Source: Pirellulales bacterium | GTDB lineage: Bacteria; Planctomycetota; Planctomycetia; Pirellulales; Thermoguttaceae | Direction: 5' to 3' | NCBI GenBank assembly: GCA_020846145.1 | Contig: JADLEL010000122.1 | Span: 1-40,095 of the forward strand | Length of the DNA: 40,095 bases | Shown here: piece after piece, positions 24,096 through 32,085 of the stretch | Position numbering within the stretch: the stretch's first letter is position 1 | Layout: the number at the start of each line of letters is the position of its first letter | Translations under genes and position numbers: made by a program | The notes under the pieces: generated by a model | What the model was told of the DNA's origin: nothing | Database searches by the model: none | Seen by the model: the letters and a program-made list of their open reading frames with translations, nothing else

Positions 24096-24995
24096 TCACC
24101 GTCGAATCTTTTCGGAAAATTTCGGATCTTCCCGGAACAGATACGCCTGATAGTTCACCTTGGCGTATTGCTTCGTCTCCTCGAAACTCCCGTGCGGAAC
24201 GATCAGTCCCAGGTCGTAAGCCAAGCGGTCGGAGTAGCCGGGCAGCAGTACGCGGTAATCGTAGGGGACGCGATCGGGTTTGAGATGGTTGATGTGGCGG
24301 CGGATGTTGGTCGTGCAATTGTTGGCCAGCGTGTCGTAGAACTCCGGCTCTTCGTACAGTTTATTGACCCGCCGCAGGACATCGACGAACAACTTCCGCG
24401 CTTGCACGGGCGTGGCGGTGCTGCGATAGACATAGACCTCGCAGCGATAATGATTGGCGTACTTCGGGATCAAGTCGCGCTCGTCGCCCAACACGTAGAT
24501 CAGCTCGTACTGCCGTAGAAAGCCTTTGATGGGGTCGTATTTCTCGCCTTTTTCCTTGCGGATTTCCACCGAGGTTACCAGATGGTTGCCATCCGCGAAG
24601 CCGAAGCTGATCATGGTGTGCGCGATGCCCGGCGTGTCGTTGAAGGGCGCGACGATGAAATCGACCGACTCCAATTGGTTCAAGTCGAACGACTTGTCGT
24701 AATAGGCCAGGTCGTAATCGTCGATGGTCCGATAGCGGCAATTGCGGATGTTGCGGATGTTGGCCGTATCGCCCACGATCTCCGCTTCGGCCATTATCGC
24801 CTGATCGGGCGTCCAATCGCGATCGTTCGAGGGCTGAAAAGATTTGTAGAGGTCGGGATTGGGCTTCAAAGTGGGGAACATCGCCGGTCGCGGTTCGGAG
24901 GAGGCTTGCGATCCGAGCCGGTCCGCCGGCGGATTGTTCGGTTGAATCGCGGTGCATCCCGATAGAACCAATAACGCTGAAAGCAGCATTACCAT
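24096..24995 (-). CDS. DUF4105 (Lnb N-terminal periplasmic-type) lipoprotein
   Basis: A protein of 299 residues from ATG 24995. The N-terminus MVMLLSALLVLSGC is a lipoprotein signal with lipobox LSGC, so it is membrane-anchored outside the cytoplasm. The body matches DUF4105, the papain-like fold later linked to the Lnb lipoprotein N-acyltransferase: MISFGFADGNHLVTSVEIRKE in the middle and the conserved YDTLANNCTTNIRRHIN, whose Cys is the likely nucleophile. The frame stays open to 25160, but the extra N-terminus is the translation of inverted repeat 25010-25074. ATG 24989 is an alternative with AGCAGGG upstream. Substrate unknown. Confidence 0.82.
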   Translation of the reverse strand: MVMLLSALLVLSGCTAIQPNNPPADRLGSQASSEPRPAMFPTLKPNPDLYKSFQPSNDRDWTPDQAIMAEAEIVGDTANIRNIRNCRYRTIDDYDLAYYDKSFDLNQLESVDFIVAPFNDTPGIAHTMISFGFADGNHLVTSVEIRKEKGEKYDPIKGFLRQYELIYVLGDERDLIPKYANHYRCEVYVYRSTATPVQARKLFVDVLRRVNKLYEEPEFYDTLANNCTTNIRRHINHLKPDRVPYDYRVLLPGYSDRLAYDLGLIVPHGSFEETKQYAKVNYQAYLFREDPKFSEKIRR

Positions 24996-25389
24996 CCCTG
25001 CTACCGCGCGGGTGCCACGGATGGCTTGTTCCTCCGTGTTTCTCGCGCTGCTGGACAAGCCAACAGTGGCACCCAAGGGGATCGCGTGAATATCCTTCCC
25101 GGCGAGTACCTTGCCGACCGAGAGGATTGCTTCCAGCCCTGAATTCGTTAAAATGGGCATTTTACATAATACGAGAGGAGTATTAGCCGGGAATTCAAGG
25201 CATGAATCCGACGAGGAGCGTTATTTAGCGAGATTCGCCGGAGATTGCAAGAGCAGTGCGGAGATAGACTGCCGTTTATGGTTATGGTAAAAGGGATGTA
25301 TGCAGAGTTGGGACTGTTTTGAAATCCCGAAAGTGGCTTCCGTATTCTCTATCCAAGGCACGTTTCCTTCCGCTTTTCGCGTTACGAAA
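24996..25389. other. Divergent intergenic region
   Basis: Apart from the inverted repeat at 25010-25074, this 394-base stretch shows no gene or clear promoter. The frames that run into it from both sides (to 25160 leftward, from 25300 rightward) lack family similarity in the added residues. Confidence 0.55.
25010..25074. repeat. GGGTGCCAC inverted repeat
   Basis: GGGTGCCAC (25010-25018) pairs with GTGGCACCC (25066-25074), and GGCTTGT (25023-25029) with ACAAGCC (25055-25061). It falls in the 5' leader of the DUF4105 gene and artificially lengthens its reading frame. The ends resemble the GTGCCA/TGGCAC motifs at 3657-3802. Confidence 0.8.
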
Positions 25390-26313
25390 ATGCCGCTGAA
25401 CCTCGAAAAACCGATTGTCCGCCGCGGTTTCACGCTGGTGGAATTGTTGGTGGTGATCGCGATCATCGGCATCTTGATCGCGCTATTGTTGCCGGCGATT
25501 CAAGCCGTGCGGGAAAGCGCCCGGCGGATGACCTGCTCGAGCAACCTGCGGCAGATCGGGCTGGGCTTTTTGCAATATGAAAACGTCCGCAAGGAGTTTC
25601 CGCCCCCCTATACGGACACGCCCGCGCGGCACAGCGCGTATCCGTTCATCATGCCGTACATGGAGTTGAAGCAGATCGCCGCGCATTATCGCATGGACAA
25701 GGATTGGAATTCGCCGGAAAACGCGGCGATCGGCCAAACCGATATCGAGGAGTTTCGCTGCCCCAGCGCGCCCGCCGTGCCGCGTTCGAACACGGCGACG
25801 GGTCGGGCGATCACCGATTACGGGCCGTGCATCATTATCCAACCCAGCCTGGTTACGCAATTGAAGGCCGCCGGGAGGATCAAACCGCGGAAAAACGACG
25901 AGTATTTCGGCTTCCATCAGATTCGCACGGCGACTTATCCGAATTGCCCGACGCGCGTGCAAATCAAGCACGTCAAGGACGGGCTTTCGCACACCATCAT
26001 GTGGTTCGAGGACGGCGGCCGGCCGCTGGAATTCATCGGACCCAGCCGCGCGCGGGGCACGAACGTGGTTTCCGGCTCGCGGTGGGCAAGTTATGAAAAC
26101 TGGTGGGTCCTCCATTACTCGTGCGGCGACGGCGCGCAGTTGTTCAACTGCCAAAACAACAATGAAATTTTCAGCTTTCACAGCAACGGCTGCAATTTCC
26201 TCTACGGCGACGGCGCGGTGAGGTTCCATCCGAATACGATCGACGCCGACGCGTTCGTTTCGCTCTTCACCCGGGCGTCCGGCGATCCGGTGATGGAAGG
26301 GAGCGCGCCGTGA
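25390..26313 (+). CDS. DUF1559 protein with type II/IV prepilin-like N-terminus
   Basis: A 307-residue protein of the planctomycete-expanded DUF1559 family. [28 protein letters not shown] (residues 12-39) is a class III prepilin signal and hydrophobic helix: cleavage after Gly and methylation of Phe are expected, followed by export through a type II secretion or type IV pilus-like machine. The C-terminus has the H-x9-DG motif ([17 protein letters not shown]). ATG 25390 is the start nearest the prepilin peptide; the frame is open from 25300. Cellular role of the family is not established. It precedes hisH but is separated by a palindromic element, so they are unlikely to form an operon. Confidence 0.93.
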   Translation: MPLNLEKPIVRRGFTLVELLVVIAIIGILIALLLPAIQAVRESARRMTCSSNLRQIGLGFLQYENVRKEFPPPYTDTPARHSAYPFIMPYMELKQIAAHYRMDKDWNSPENAAIGQTDIEEFRCPSAPAVPRSNTATGRAITDYGPCIIIQPSLVTQLKAAGRIKPRKNDEYFGFHQIRTATYPNCPTRVQIKHVKDGLSHTIMWFEDGGRPLEFIGPSRARGTNVVSGSRWASYENWWVLHYSCGDGAQLFNCQNNNEIFSFHSNGCNFLYGDGAVRFHPNTIDADAFVSLFTRASGDPVMEGSAP

Positions 26314-26368
26314 TTCGATTCCAAACCACCCGAACCTATTTTGGCAGGATTCAAAATCCCGCCTATTC

Positions 26369-26450
26369 GTAGGACAGGTTTCCAACCTGTCGTAAGATTT
26401 GCGGCATAATCAACATTCGCATCGGATGACAGGTTGGAAACCTGTCCTAC
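26369..26450. repeat. GTAGGACAGG inverted-repeat element
   Basis: Two perfect 23-bp inverted arms at 26369-26391 (starting GTAGGACAGGTTTCCAACC) and 26428-26450. Each arm is itself a near palindrome (ACAGGTTtccAACCTGT). The 36-base loop is unremarkable. It lies 58 bases before the hisH start, between it and the DUF1559 gene. Confidence 0.92.
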
Positions 26451-26508
26451 TTTCAAGCCGCGAACTTTTTGTTGCGAATACTGTCCTGGAGGAAGTTGGG
26501 AGACATCC

Positions 26509-27138
26509 ATGAAGAATATCGGCCGGCCGCGGATCGCCATCATCGACTACGGGATGGGCAACCTGCGGAGCGTGCAAAAAGGTTTCGAAAAAGTCGGGCA
26601 CGAGGCCGTGGTTACCGGCGATCCCGCCGTGGTGGCTTCCGCCGACAAGGTGGTGCTGCCGGGCGTGGGGGCTTTCGAGGACGCCATCGCCGAACTTGGA
26701 CGGAAAAAACTGGTCGGCCCGGTGCTCGACGCCATCGAGACGGGCAAGCCCTTCTTGGGCATTTGTCTGGGTTTGCAGATGCTTTTCGAAACCAGTTATG
26801 AAAACGGCACGCACCAAGGTTTGGGTGTGCTCAAGGGCGATTGCGTCCGCTTCAAACTTCCGGAAGAATATGCCATCCCCCATATAGGTTGGAATCAGTT
26901 GATGATCCGCAAAAGACCTCCCGTTTTGGAGGGGATTACCGAAGGGGCCTACGTCTATTTCGTCCACTCTTATTACGTCGTACCGGGCGACGCCGAAATC
27001 ATCGCCACCGAAACCGAATACGGCGGCCCGTTCTGCTCGATGATCTGGCGCGACAACATTTTCGCCACCCAATTTCACCCCGAAAAGAGCCAGGCGGAAG
27101 GGCTGAAGATACTGAGGAACTTCGCGGAGTATCGGTGA
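26509..27138 (+). CDS. hisH: Imidazole glycerol phosphate synthase glutaminase subunit HisH
   Basis: A 209-residue class I glutamine amidotransferase that supplies ammonia to HisF in histidine synthesis. IDYGMGNLRSVQKGFEK opens the protein; the nucleophile is in GICLGLQMLFE (Cys86) and the His/Glu of the triad are in QFHPEKSQ near residue 195. Length is typical. ATG 26509 has TGGAGGAAG upstream; the frame is open from 26434 but that part overlaps the palindromic element. hisF is not adjacent; hisA follows after 162 bases. Confidence 0.96.
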   Translation: MKNIGRPRIAIIDYGMGNLRSVQKGFEKVGHEAVVTGDPAVVASADKVVLPGVGAFEDAIAELGRKKLVGPVLDAIETGKPFLGICLGLQMLFETSYENGTHQGLGVLKGDCVRFKLPEEYAIPHIGWNQLMIRKRPPVLEGITEGAYVYFVHSYYVVPGDAEIIATETEYGGPFCSMIWRDNIFATQFHPEKSQAEGLKILRNFAEYR

Positions 27139-27300
27139 GGGGCGTGGGGCGAGGGAGATATCTGTTCACGACATTTCTTTCCTCGCGCCTCGCCCCACGC
27201 CCCTCGCCCCAAAAAACCTCCCCGCTTGCATCCAGGCAATTTCTATGTCATATTGCCAGTTTCGACCTTTTGCCTGAGATTGGGCGGGAGTGTTTTGCGC

Positions 27301-28014
27301 GTGGAAATCTGGCCGGCCATTGATATTCGCGGGGGGAAATGCGTACGCCTCAAGCAGGGCGATTACAGCCGCGAAACCGTGTTCGGCGAAGATCCCGCGG
27401 CGATGGCCCGGCATTGGGTGGAGTTGGGGGCGAAATGCCTGCACTTGGTCGATTTGGACGGTGCCCGGCAAGGGCGGCCGGTCAATTTGGCTAGTGTACG
27501 GGAGATAGTAAGGGTCTCCGGCGTGCCTTGCGAGTTGGGCGGCGGCATCCGCGAGGAAGAGACGATTCGCATGTTGCTTGACGCCGGAGTGGAACGATTG
27601 GTCATCGGCACGTTGGCGTTGAAGCAGCCCGATTGGTTTCGGGAACAGTGCCGCAAGTTTCCCGGCCGCTTGGTGTTGGGGATCGATGCCCGGGATGGCT
27701 TTGTCGCCACCGCGGGCTGGTTGGAAACGAGCGGTACGCCGGCGATCGAGTTGGCCCGGCAGTTCGCCGGCGAGCCGATTTGCGCGGTGGTTTATACCGA
27801 TATCGCCACCGACGGCATGTTGGCCGGTCCGAACGTGGCCGAAATGACCGCCATGCAGCGCGCGGTTGAGTGGCCGGTAGTGGCGTCCGGGGGCGTAACG
27901 ACGAAAGACGACGTTGCACGGCTGGCCGCCGCGGGAATGGCCGGCTGCATCATCGGCCGGGCGTTGTACGAGGGGACGATTACGCTGACCGAGGCGATTG
28001 CCGCGGCGGGTTGA
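27301..28014 (+). CDS. hisA: Phosphoribosylformimino-5-aminoimidazole carboxamide ribotide isomerase HisA
   Basis: A 237-residue (beta/alpha)8 barrel that catalyses the Amadori rearrangement of ProFAR in histidine synthesis. The N-terminal VEIWPAIDIRGGKCVRLKQGDY has the first catalytic Asp; the second is in VVYTDIATDGMLAGPN, and phosphate-binding loops ELGGGIREEE and VASGGVTTKDD are both present. I chose GTG 27301, with GGGAG ten bases upstream and the normal family N-terminus; ATG 27226 would add 25 residues unlike HisA. It follows hisH in the same direction. The A of its stop codon begins inverted repeat 28014-28272. Confidence 0.95.
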   Translation: MEIWPAIDIRGGKCVRLKQGDYSRETVFGEDPAAMARHWVELGAKCLHLVDLDGARQGRPVNLASVREIVRVSGVPCELGGGIREEETIRMLLDAGVERLVIGTLALKQPDWFREQCRKFPGRLVLGIDARDGFVATAGWLETSGTPAIELARQFAGEPICAVVYTDIATDGMLAGPNVAEMTAMQRAVEWPVVASGGVTTKDDVARLAAAGMAGCIIGRALYEGTITLTEAIAAAG

Positions 28015-28272
28015 TTGCAAATTGGTAATTGCAAATTGCACGAACTTGATTCCAGAATAATATTATCAACACGGAGGCACGGAGGACACGGAGAGAAGAA
28101 TGAAATCCGAATAGAGTTTTTTGCACGAACAAATCTCTTCGGCCTTTGTTCTTCGACCTTCTTTCGTCATTCGAGCTTCGTCATTCGTCCTTTCCTCCGT
28201 GACCTCCGTGTCTCCGTGTTGGTAATTTGTGTTCGTCGTTCAATTTGATATTTGCAATTACCAATTTGCAAT
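28014..28272. repeat. Nested inverted-repeat element C
   Basis: Outer arms are a perfect 22-bp inverted repeat (28014-28035, beginning ATTGCAAATTGGTAATTGC, and 28251-28272). Inside is a third CACGGAG element: CAACACGGAGGCACGGAGG from 28068 and CCTCCGTGTCTCCGTGTTG ending 28221. It fills most of the 322-base gap between hisA and the EF-G-like gene; nothing else is seen there. Confidence 0.9.
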
Positions 28273-28336
28273 TTGCAATTCACTTTTATTGAAGGGTTTA
28301 TTCAAACACGCCGATCCATAATCGAGGACACCATTC

Positions 28337-30436
28337 ATGCCCAAGTACCAAGTCGAGGACATTCGCAACATCGTATTCTGCGGGCACGGCTCATCGGGCA
28401 AGACCATGCTGGTCGATCGGATGCTGACGCAAACCGGCACGGTTACCCGGCTGGCGAACGTCGATGACGGCACGAGCTTATGCGATTTCGACGAGGAGGA
28501 AAAAGTCCACAAATACTCGATCGAGGCGAGCGTGGTGCATTTCGACCATGCCGGCAAGCGGTTCAACGTCATCGACGCGCCGGGCTATCCCGACTTCATC
28601 GGCCAGACGATCGGGGCGATGCGCGGCGTCGATACCGCGGCGATTGCGATCAACGCCCTAGCGGGCATCGAGGTCAACACCCGCCGCGTCTTCAACGAGG
28701 CGAAAAAGGCCGGTCTGGGCCGAATTATCGTTCTGAACCGTATGGATTTGGACAACATCGAGTTCGAGAAACTCATCGGGAGCATCCAAGAGCTTTTCGG
28801 CAAGGCGTGCGTGTTGTTCAACGTGCCGCTGGGCCAGGGGCCGAATTTCCGCGGCGTGGCGGCCACGCTGAAACCGCCCGCCGATACCGCCGGCGCGCTG
28901 GTCGATCCGGCGGAGATCGGCGAATCGCTCTTGGAGACGATCATCGAAGTCGATGAAGCGGCGACCGAGCGCTATTTCGAGGGCACTCCGCCCAGCGAGG
29001 AAGAACTTGCCAAGCTCATCCCCCTGGCCGTGGCGCAAGGCTCGCTGATTCCGATCCTTTGCGTGTCGGGCAAGACCGGCACGGGCTTCACCGAACTGCT
29101 CGACGCCTTGGCGCTCTGCGCCGTCCCGCCGACGCTTATCAAGCGGACGGGGACGAACGCCGCCGGCGAGACGGTCGAGATCGCGGCCGATCCCGCCGGG
29201 CCGCTCGTTGCGCAGTGCTTCAAAACGCGGATCGATCCCTTCGTGCAAAAACTGAACTTCGTGCGCGTCTTCTCCGGCACGTTGAAGAAGGATACCACGA
29301 TTGCCGTCTCCGGCGCGCGGAAGGGCGTGAAAATCGCCGCCCTGCTCGAAGTGCAAGCCTCGGAGACCGCGCCCGTCGATGAAGCCGGGCCGGGCAGCAT
29401 CGTGGCCATCGCCAAGGTCGAGGAGTTGCACACCGGCTGTTCGATCGGCGAGTTGATCTTGCCGCCGATCTCCTTCCCGCGGCCGATGGTGGGCTTGGCC
29501 GTCACGCCGAAGGCCCGCGGCGACGAAGGCAAGCTTTCCGGCGCGCTGGCGAAGATCGCCGAGGAAGACTCCACTTTCCTCCGCGAGTTGGATTCGCAGA
29601 CCAAGGAGATGGTCATCAACGGCATGAGCGAGCTGCACTTGCAGATCCTCCGCGAACGGCTGAAGCGCCGCGACAAGGTCGAGATCGATACCCGCGAGCC
29701 GAAAATCCCCTACCGCGAAACGATCCAGATCAACGCCGAGGGCATGTACCGCCACAAGAAGCAGTCGGGCGGGCGCGGCCAGTTCGGCGAAGTGCATATC
29801 CGCATGTTGCCGCTGCCCAAGGATACGAACGTCGAGGAATGGGCCACCAAGGCGCGCTTCCCCTCGCTCAAGCAGACGCACTACGACGAGGAGAACAATT
29901 TCCTCTGGATCGATTCGGTGGTGGGCGGCACGATTCCCGGCAACTTCATGCCGGCCATCGAGAAGGGTTTCCGCGAGCGATTGGAGCGCGGCGTGATCGC
30001 CGGCTACAAGGTGCAGAACCTCTGCATCGAGGTGCATTTCGGCAAGCATCATCCGGTCGATAGCTCGGAACAGGCCTTCAAGACCGCTGCCTCGATGGCC
30101 TTCCGCAACGTCTTCCAGACGGCGAAGCCTTCGCTGTTGGAGCCGATCGTGAAGATGGAGATCACCGTGCCGATGGGCAACGTCGGCGACATCAACAGCG
30201 ACATGTCCGGCCGCCGCGGCCGCGTATTGAGCATGGACTCCGCCGGCGGCGACCTGCAAACGGTGCAGGTCGAAGTTCCGCTGGCCGAAGTGACGACCTA
30301 CGCCCGCAGCCTCTCGAGCATTACCGGCGGGCGCGGCAGCTACACCATTGAGCTGAGCCATTACGACGTGGTGCCGGGCAACGTGCTGCAGGAAATCCTC
30401 GCCAAGTCGAAGGTCGAGGAAGAGGAAGAAGAGTAA
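28337..30436 (+). CDS. Elongation factor G-like translational GTPase (EF-G2 type)
   Basis: A 699-residue protein with the full EF-G domain order. G1 is GHGSSGKT (residues 17-24), G3 is DAPGYPDF near 80, G4 is NRMD near 137; domain II follows about 290-375, then III, IV (SGGRGQFGEVHIR) and V (MGNVGDINSDMSGRRGRV). G3 has Tyr where canonical EF-G has the catalytic His (DTPGHVDF). The same Tyr is found in the EF-G-like subgroup that includes mycobacterial FusA2, so it marks a paralogue rather than a broken EF-G. The acidic tail KVEEEEEE is notable. It is alone, without rpsL, rpsG or tuf. Function of the subgroup is uncertain. Confidence 0.93.
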   Translation: MPKYQVEDIRNIVFCGHGSSGKTMLVDRMLTQTGTVTRLANVDDGTSLCDFDEEEKVHKYSIEASVVHFDHAGKRFNVIDAPGYPDFIGQTIGAMRGVDTAAIAINALAGIEVNTRRVFNEAKKAGLGRIIVLNRMDLDNIEFEKLIGSIQELFGKACVLFNVPLGQGPNFRGVAATLKPPADTAGALVDPAEIGESLLETIIEVDEAATERYFEGTPPSEEELAKLIPLAVAQGSLIPILCVSGKTGTGFTELLDALALCAVPPTLIKRTGTNAAGETVEIAADPAGPLVAQCFKTRIDPFVQKLNFVRVFSGTLKKDTTIAVSGARKGVKIAALLEVQASETAPVDEAGPGSIVAIAKVEELHTGCSIGELILPPISFPRPMVGLAVTPKARGDEGKLSGALAKIAEEDSTFLRELDSQTKEMVINGMSELHLQILRERLKRRDKVEIDTREPKIPYRETIQINAEGMYRHKKQSGGRGQFGEVHIRMLPLPKDTNVEEWATKARFPSLKQTHYDEENNFLWIDSVVGGTIPGNFMPAIEKGFRERLERGVIAGYKVQNLCIEVHFGKHHPVDSSEQAFKTAASMAFRNVFQTAKPSLLEPIVKMEITVPMGNVGDINSDMSGRRGRVLSMDSAGGDLQTVQVEVPLAEVTTYARSLSSITGGRGSYTIELSHYDVVPGNVLQEILAKSKVEEEEEE

Positions 30437-30445
30437 CGCCCACGA

Positions 30446-30871
30446 TTATTTCGAGCGCAGCGCGAACTCGAGCGGACTTGTGCTCTTTGCGTCGATCGTG
30501 GCGGTCAGTTCGCTTTCGGCGTTGTATTTGGCGGGAATATACTGCTCCATGACCGCGACGGTTCGGTTGGATTCCGGATCGAACGCTTTTCGGCTGCCCG
30601 CGCGCATGGCCGTGATCTCGACGCGAAAGGTTCCCGCGAAGGGTCCGACTTCCGCGGCGACGGCGAATTTTCCGTTCTCGATATTGGCGCCGGCGGCGGG
30701 TCCCCGCGTGCCGTCTTGGGGAATGAACTTAATGTATCCGTTGTCGATCGGCCGGCCGTCGAAGGTGGCCGCGCCTTCGATGCTTTGCCGCCGCGCGTCG
30801 CCGCAGCCGCAGAGCAGGAGGATGCCGAGCGGGAGGAGGAAATAGCGGGAAAAGAACGGGATTCGATTCAT
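30446..30871 (-). CDS. Small lipoprotein with carboxypeptidase-regulatory/transthyretin-like fold
   Basis: A 141-residue protein. MNRIPFFSRYFLLPLGILLLCGC is a lipoprotein signal with lipobox LCGC. The remainder, GAATFDGRPIDNGYIKFIPQDG... then GPFAGTFRVEITAMR and EQYIPAKYNAESELTATI, reads as the short beta-sandwich lipoproteins that planctomycetes encode next to DUF1559 genes. It starts 5 bases after the DUF1559 gene stop and is surely cotranscribed with it. It ends 9 bases from the convergent EF-G-like gene. Role unknown. Confidence 0.85.
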   Translation of the reverse strand: MNRIPFFSRYFLLPLGILLLCGCGDARRQSIEGAATFDGRPIDNGYIKFIPQDGTRGPAAGANIENGKFAVAAEVGPFAGTFRVEITAMRAGSRKAFDPESNRTVAVMEQYIPAKYNAESELTATIDAKSTSPLEFALRSK

Positions 30872-30876
30872 GGGCG

Positions 30877-31860
30877 CTAGTATTCTCCCAGGGCGTGGCC
30901 GTCGTTGATGTGGCCCATGTATTGCCAGGTTTTCAGGTCGATGGTGTCGGCGATGAATTCGATATGCGCGTCGGCGAAGACCGCGTTCACGCCGCCGCGG
31001 TGATAACTGCGGGCCGACGAGTACGAACCGTCGTACCCGGCATAGTTGACGACGGCGGGATTGCACGGCGCTCGGGGGGTGGGAACGCAGCGCTGGTAGC
31101 TGACCGCCGAGGGGGCGTCGCCGATGCTCGTGTTCGGCGTGTAGATGTGCAGATACGAAGAGGCTCCGCTGTACTGGATGCCCCACATGCCGCGCGCGTC
31201 CCACGGTCCCGCGCCGCCGACGCTATGCGCGCCGGAGATGACCTCGCTGCCGAACGTGGTTTTCGACAAGCCGTCGCGAAATTCCTTGAACTTGCGCGGG
31301 ATATTCCACTGAAACGCTCCGTTGCCGAAATAATAGGCATAATTCCAGCCGGCGGGCTTCTCTTCCTTGAGCAAGGACGATCCGAACGAAACGACGAAGT
31401 TGGAATGCGCGTAGTTCACGTTCTCGGCGTTCTTTCCGGTGTTGGGATCGTTGGGGCAGTTGAAAGGCTCGATGGATTGGTCGATCACGTAGTTGTTGAG
31501 AAGATAGGTGTTGGAAAGCACCCGTTCCTTGGGATTGAAGCTTTTGAAGAGGTCGCCGCGTTCGAGATAGGGGAGCATCCAAATTTGGGCTGTGTGGCCG
31601 AGAAACAGCGTCGGCGAGACCATCATGCCCGTGGGGAGCATTTTGCGGGCGTTTTCGTAGTTCAGCAAAGCCAGTCCGCACTGTTTCATGTTATTCGTGC
31701 ATTGCGCCCGCCGGGCCGCCTCGCGCGTCGCTTGGATCGCCGGCAAGAGCAGCGCAATCAAGATGCCGATGATGGCAATGACCACCAGCAGTTCGACCAG
31801 CGTGAAGCCGCGGCGGCGCGGCGGCGAAATCGTCTGCCGGGAAAGTATCGTGGCGTCCAT
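30877..31860 (-). CDS. DUF1559 protein with prepilin-like N-terminus
   Basis: A 327-residue member of the same family as 25390-26313. Prepilin signal [20 protein letters not shown] is at residues 15-34, followed by [23 protein letters not shown], the classic family boundary. The H-x9-DG tail is [18 protein letters not shown], with Ala-His replacing the final Asp-Gly, and the last residues [11 protein letters not shown] are typical. ATG 31860 is the only sensible start. It heads a two-gene transcript with the small lipoprotein and lies downstream of the giant PEP-CTERM gene, behind a hairpin. Confidence 0.94.
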   Translation of the reverse strand: MDATILSRQTISPPRRRGFTLVELLVVIAIIGILIALLLPAIQATREAARRAQCTNNMKQCGLALLNYENARKMLPTGMMVSPTLFLGHTAQIWMLPYLERGDLFKSFNPKERVLSNTYLLNNYVIDQSIEPFNCPNDPNTGKNAENVNYAHSNFVVSFGSSLLKEEKPAGWNYAYYFGNGAFQWNIPRKFKEFRDGLSKTTFGSEVISGAHSVGGAGPWDARGMWGIQYSGASSYLHIYTPNTSIGDAPSAVSYQRCVPTPRAPCNPAVVNYAGYDGSYSSARSYHRGGVNAVFADAHIEFIADTIDLKTWQYMGHINDGHALGEY

Positions 31861-31897
31861 GATGATTTTTTAGAAAAAGGATAACGGTCTAAGCCGC

Positions 31898-31989
31898 ATT
31901 ATTCATAAAAGTGATTTGTAGAAGCGGCATCTTGCCGCTTTTTGCCTAAAATGCGGCAGGATGCCGCATCTACAATGTTTATGAATAAT
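31898..31989. repeat. Long imperfect hairpin element
   Basis: ATTATTCATAAA (31898-31909) pairs with TTTATGAATAAT (31978-31989), and inside TGTAGAAGCGGCATCTTGCC pairs imperfectly with GGCAGGATGCCGCATCTACA. The stem covers almost the whole 92 bases. It lies between the PEP-CTERM gene end and the DUF1559 start and could terminate the former or act as a mobile palindrome. Confidence 0.88.
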
Positions 31990-32085
31990 CCCGGCTAAAA
32001 AACCCGTCGGGCGAACTTGCGCTCCAGGGGGAGCGCCCGTCCGCCGCGGCGGGTGGTTCAATTGCCTTCTCTCCGCCGCGGAGAG

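Noticed and set aside
24996..25160. 55-residue extension of the DUF4105 lipoprotein
   Set aside because: It is the translation of inverted repeat 25010-25074 and would bury the lipoprotein signal.
28658..30361. 567-codon leftward open frame opposite the EF-G-like gene
   Set aside because: Antisense shadow of a conserved GTPase gene with no recognisable motif.
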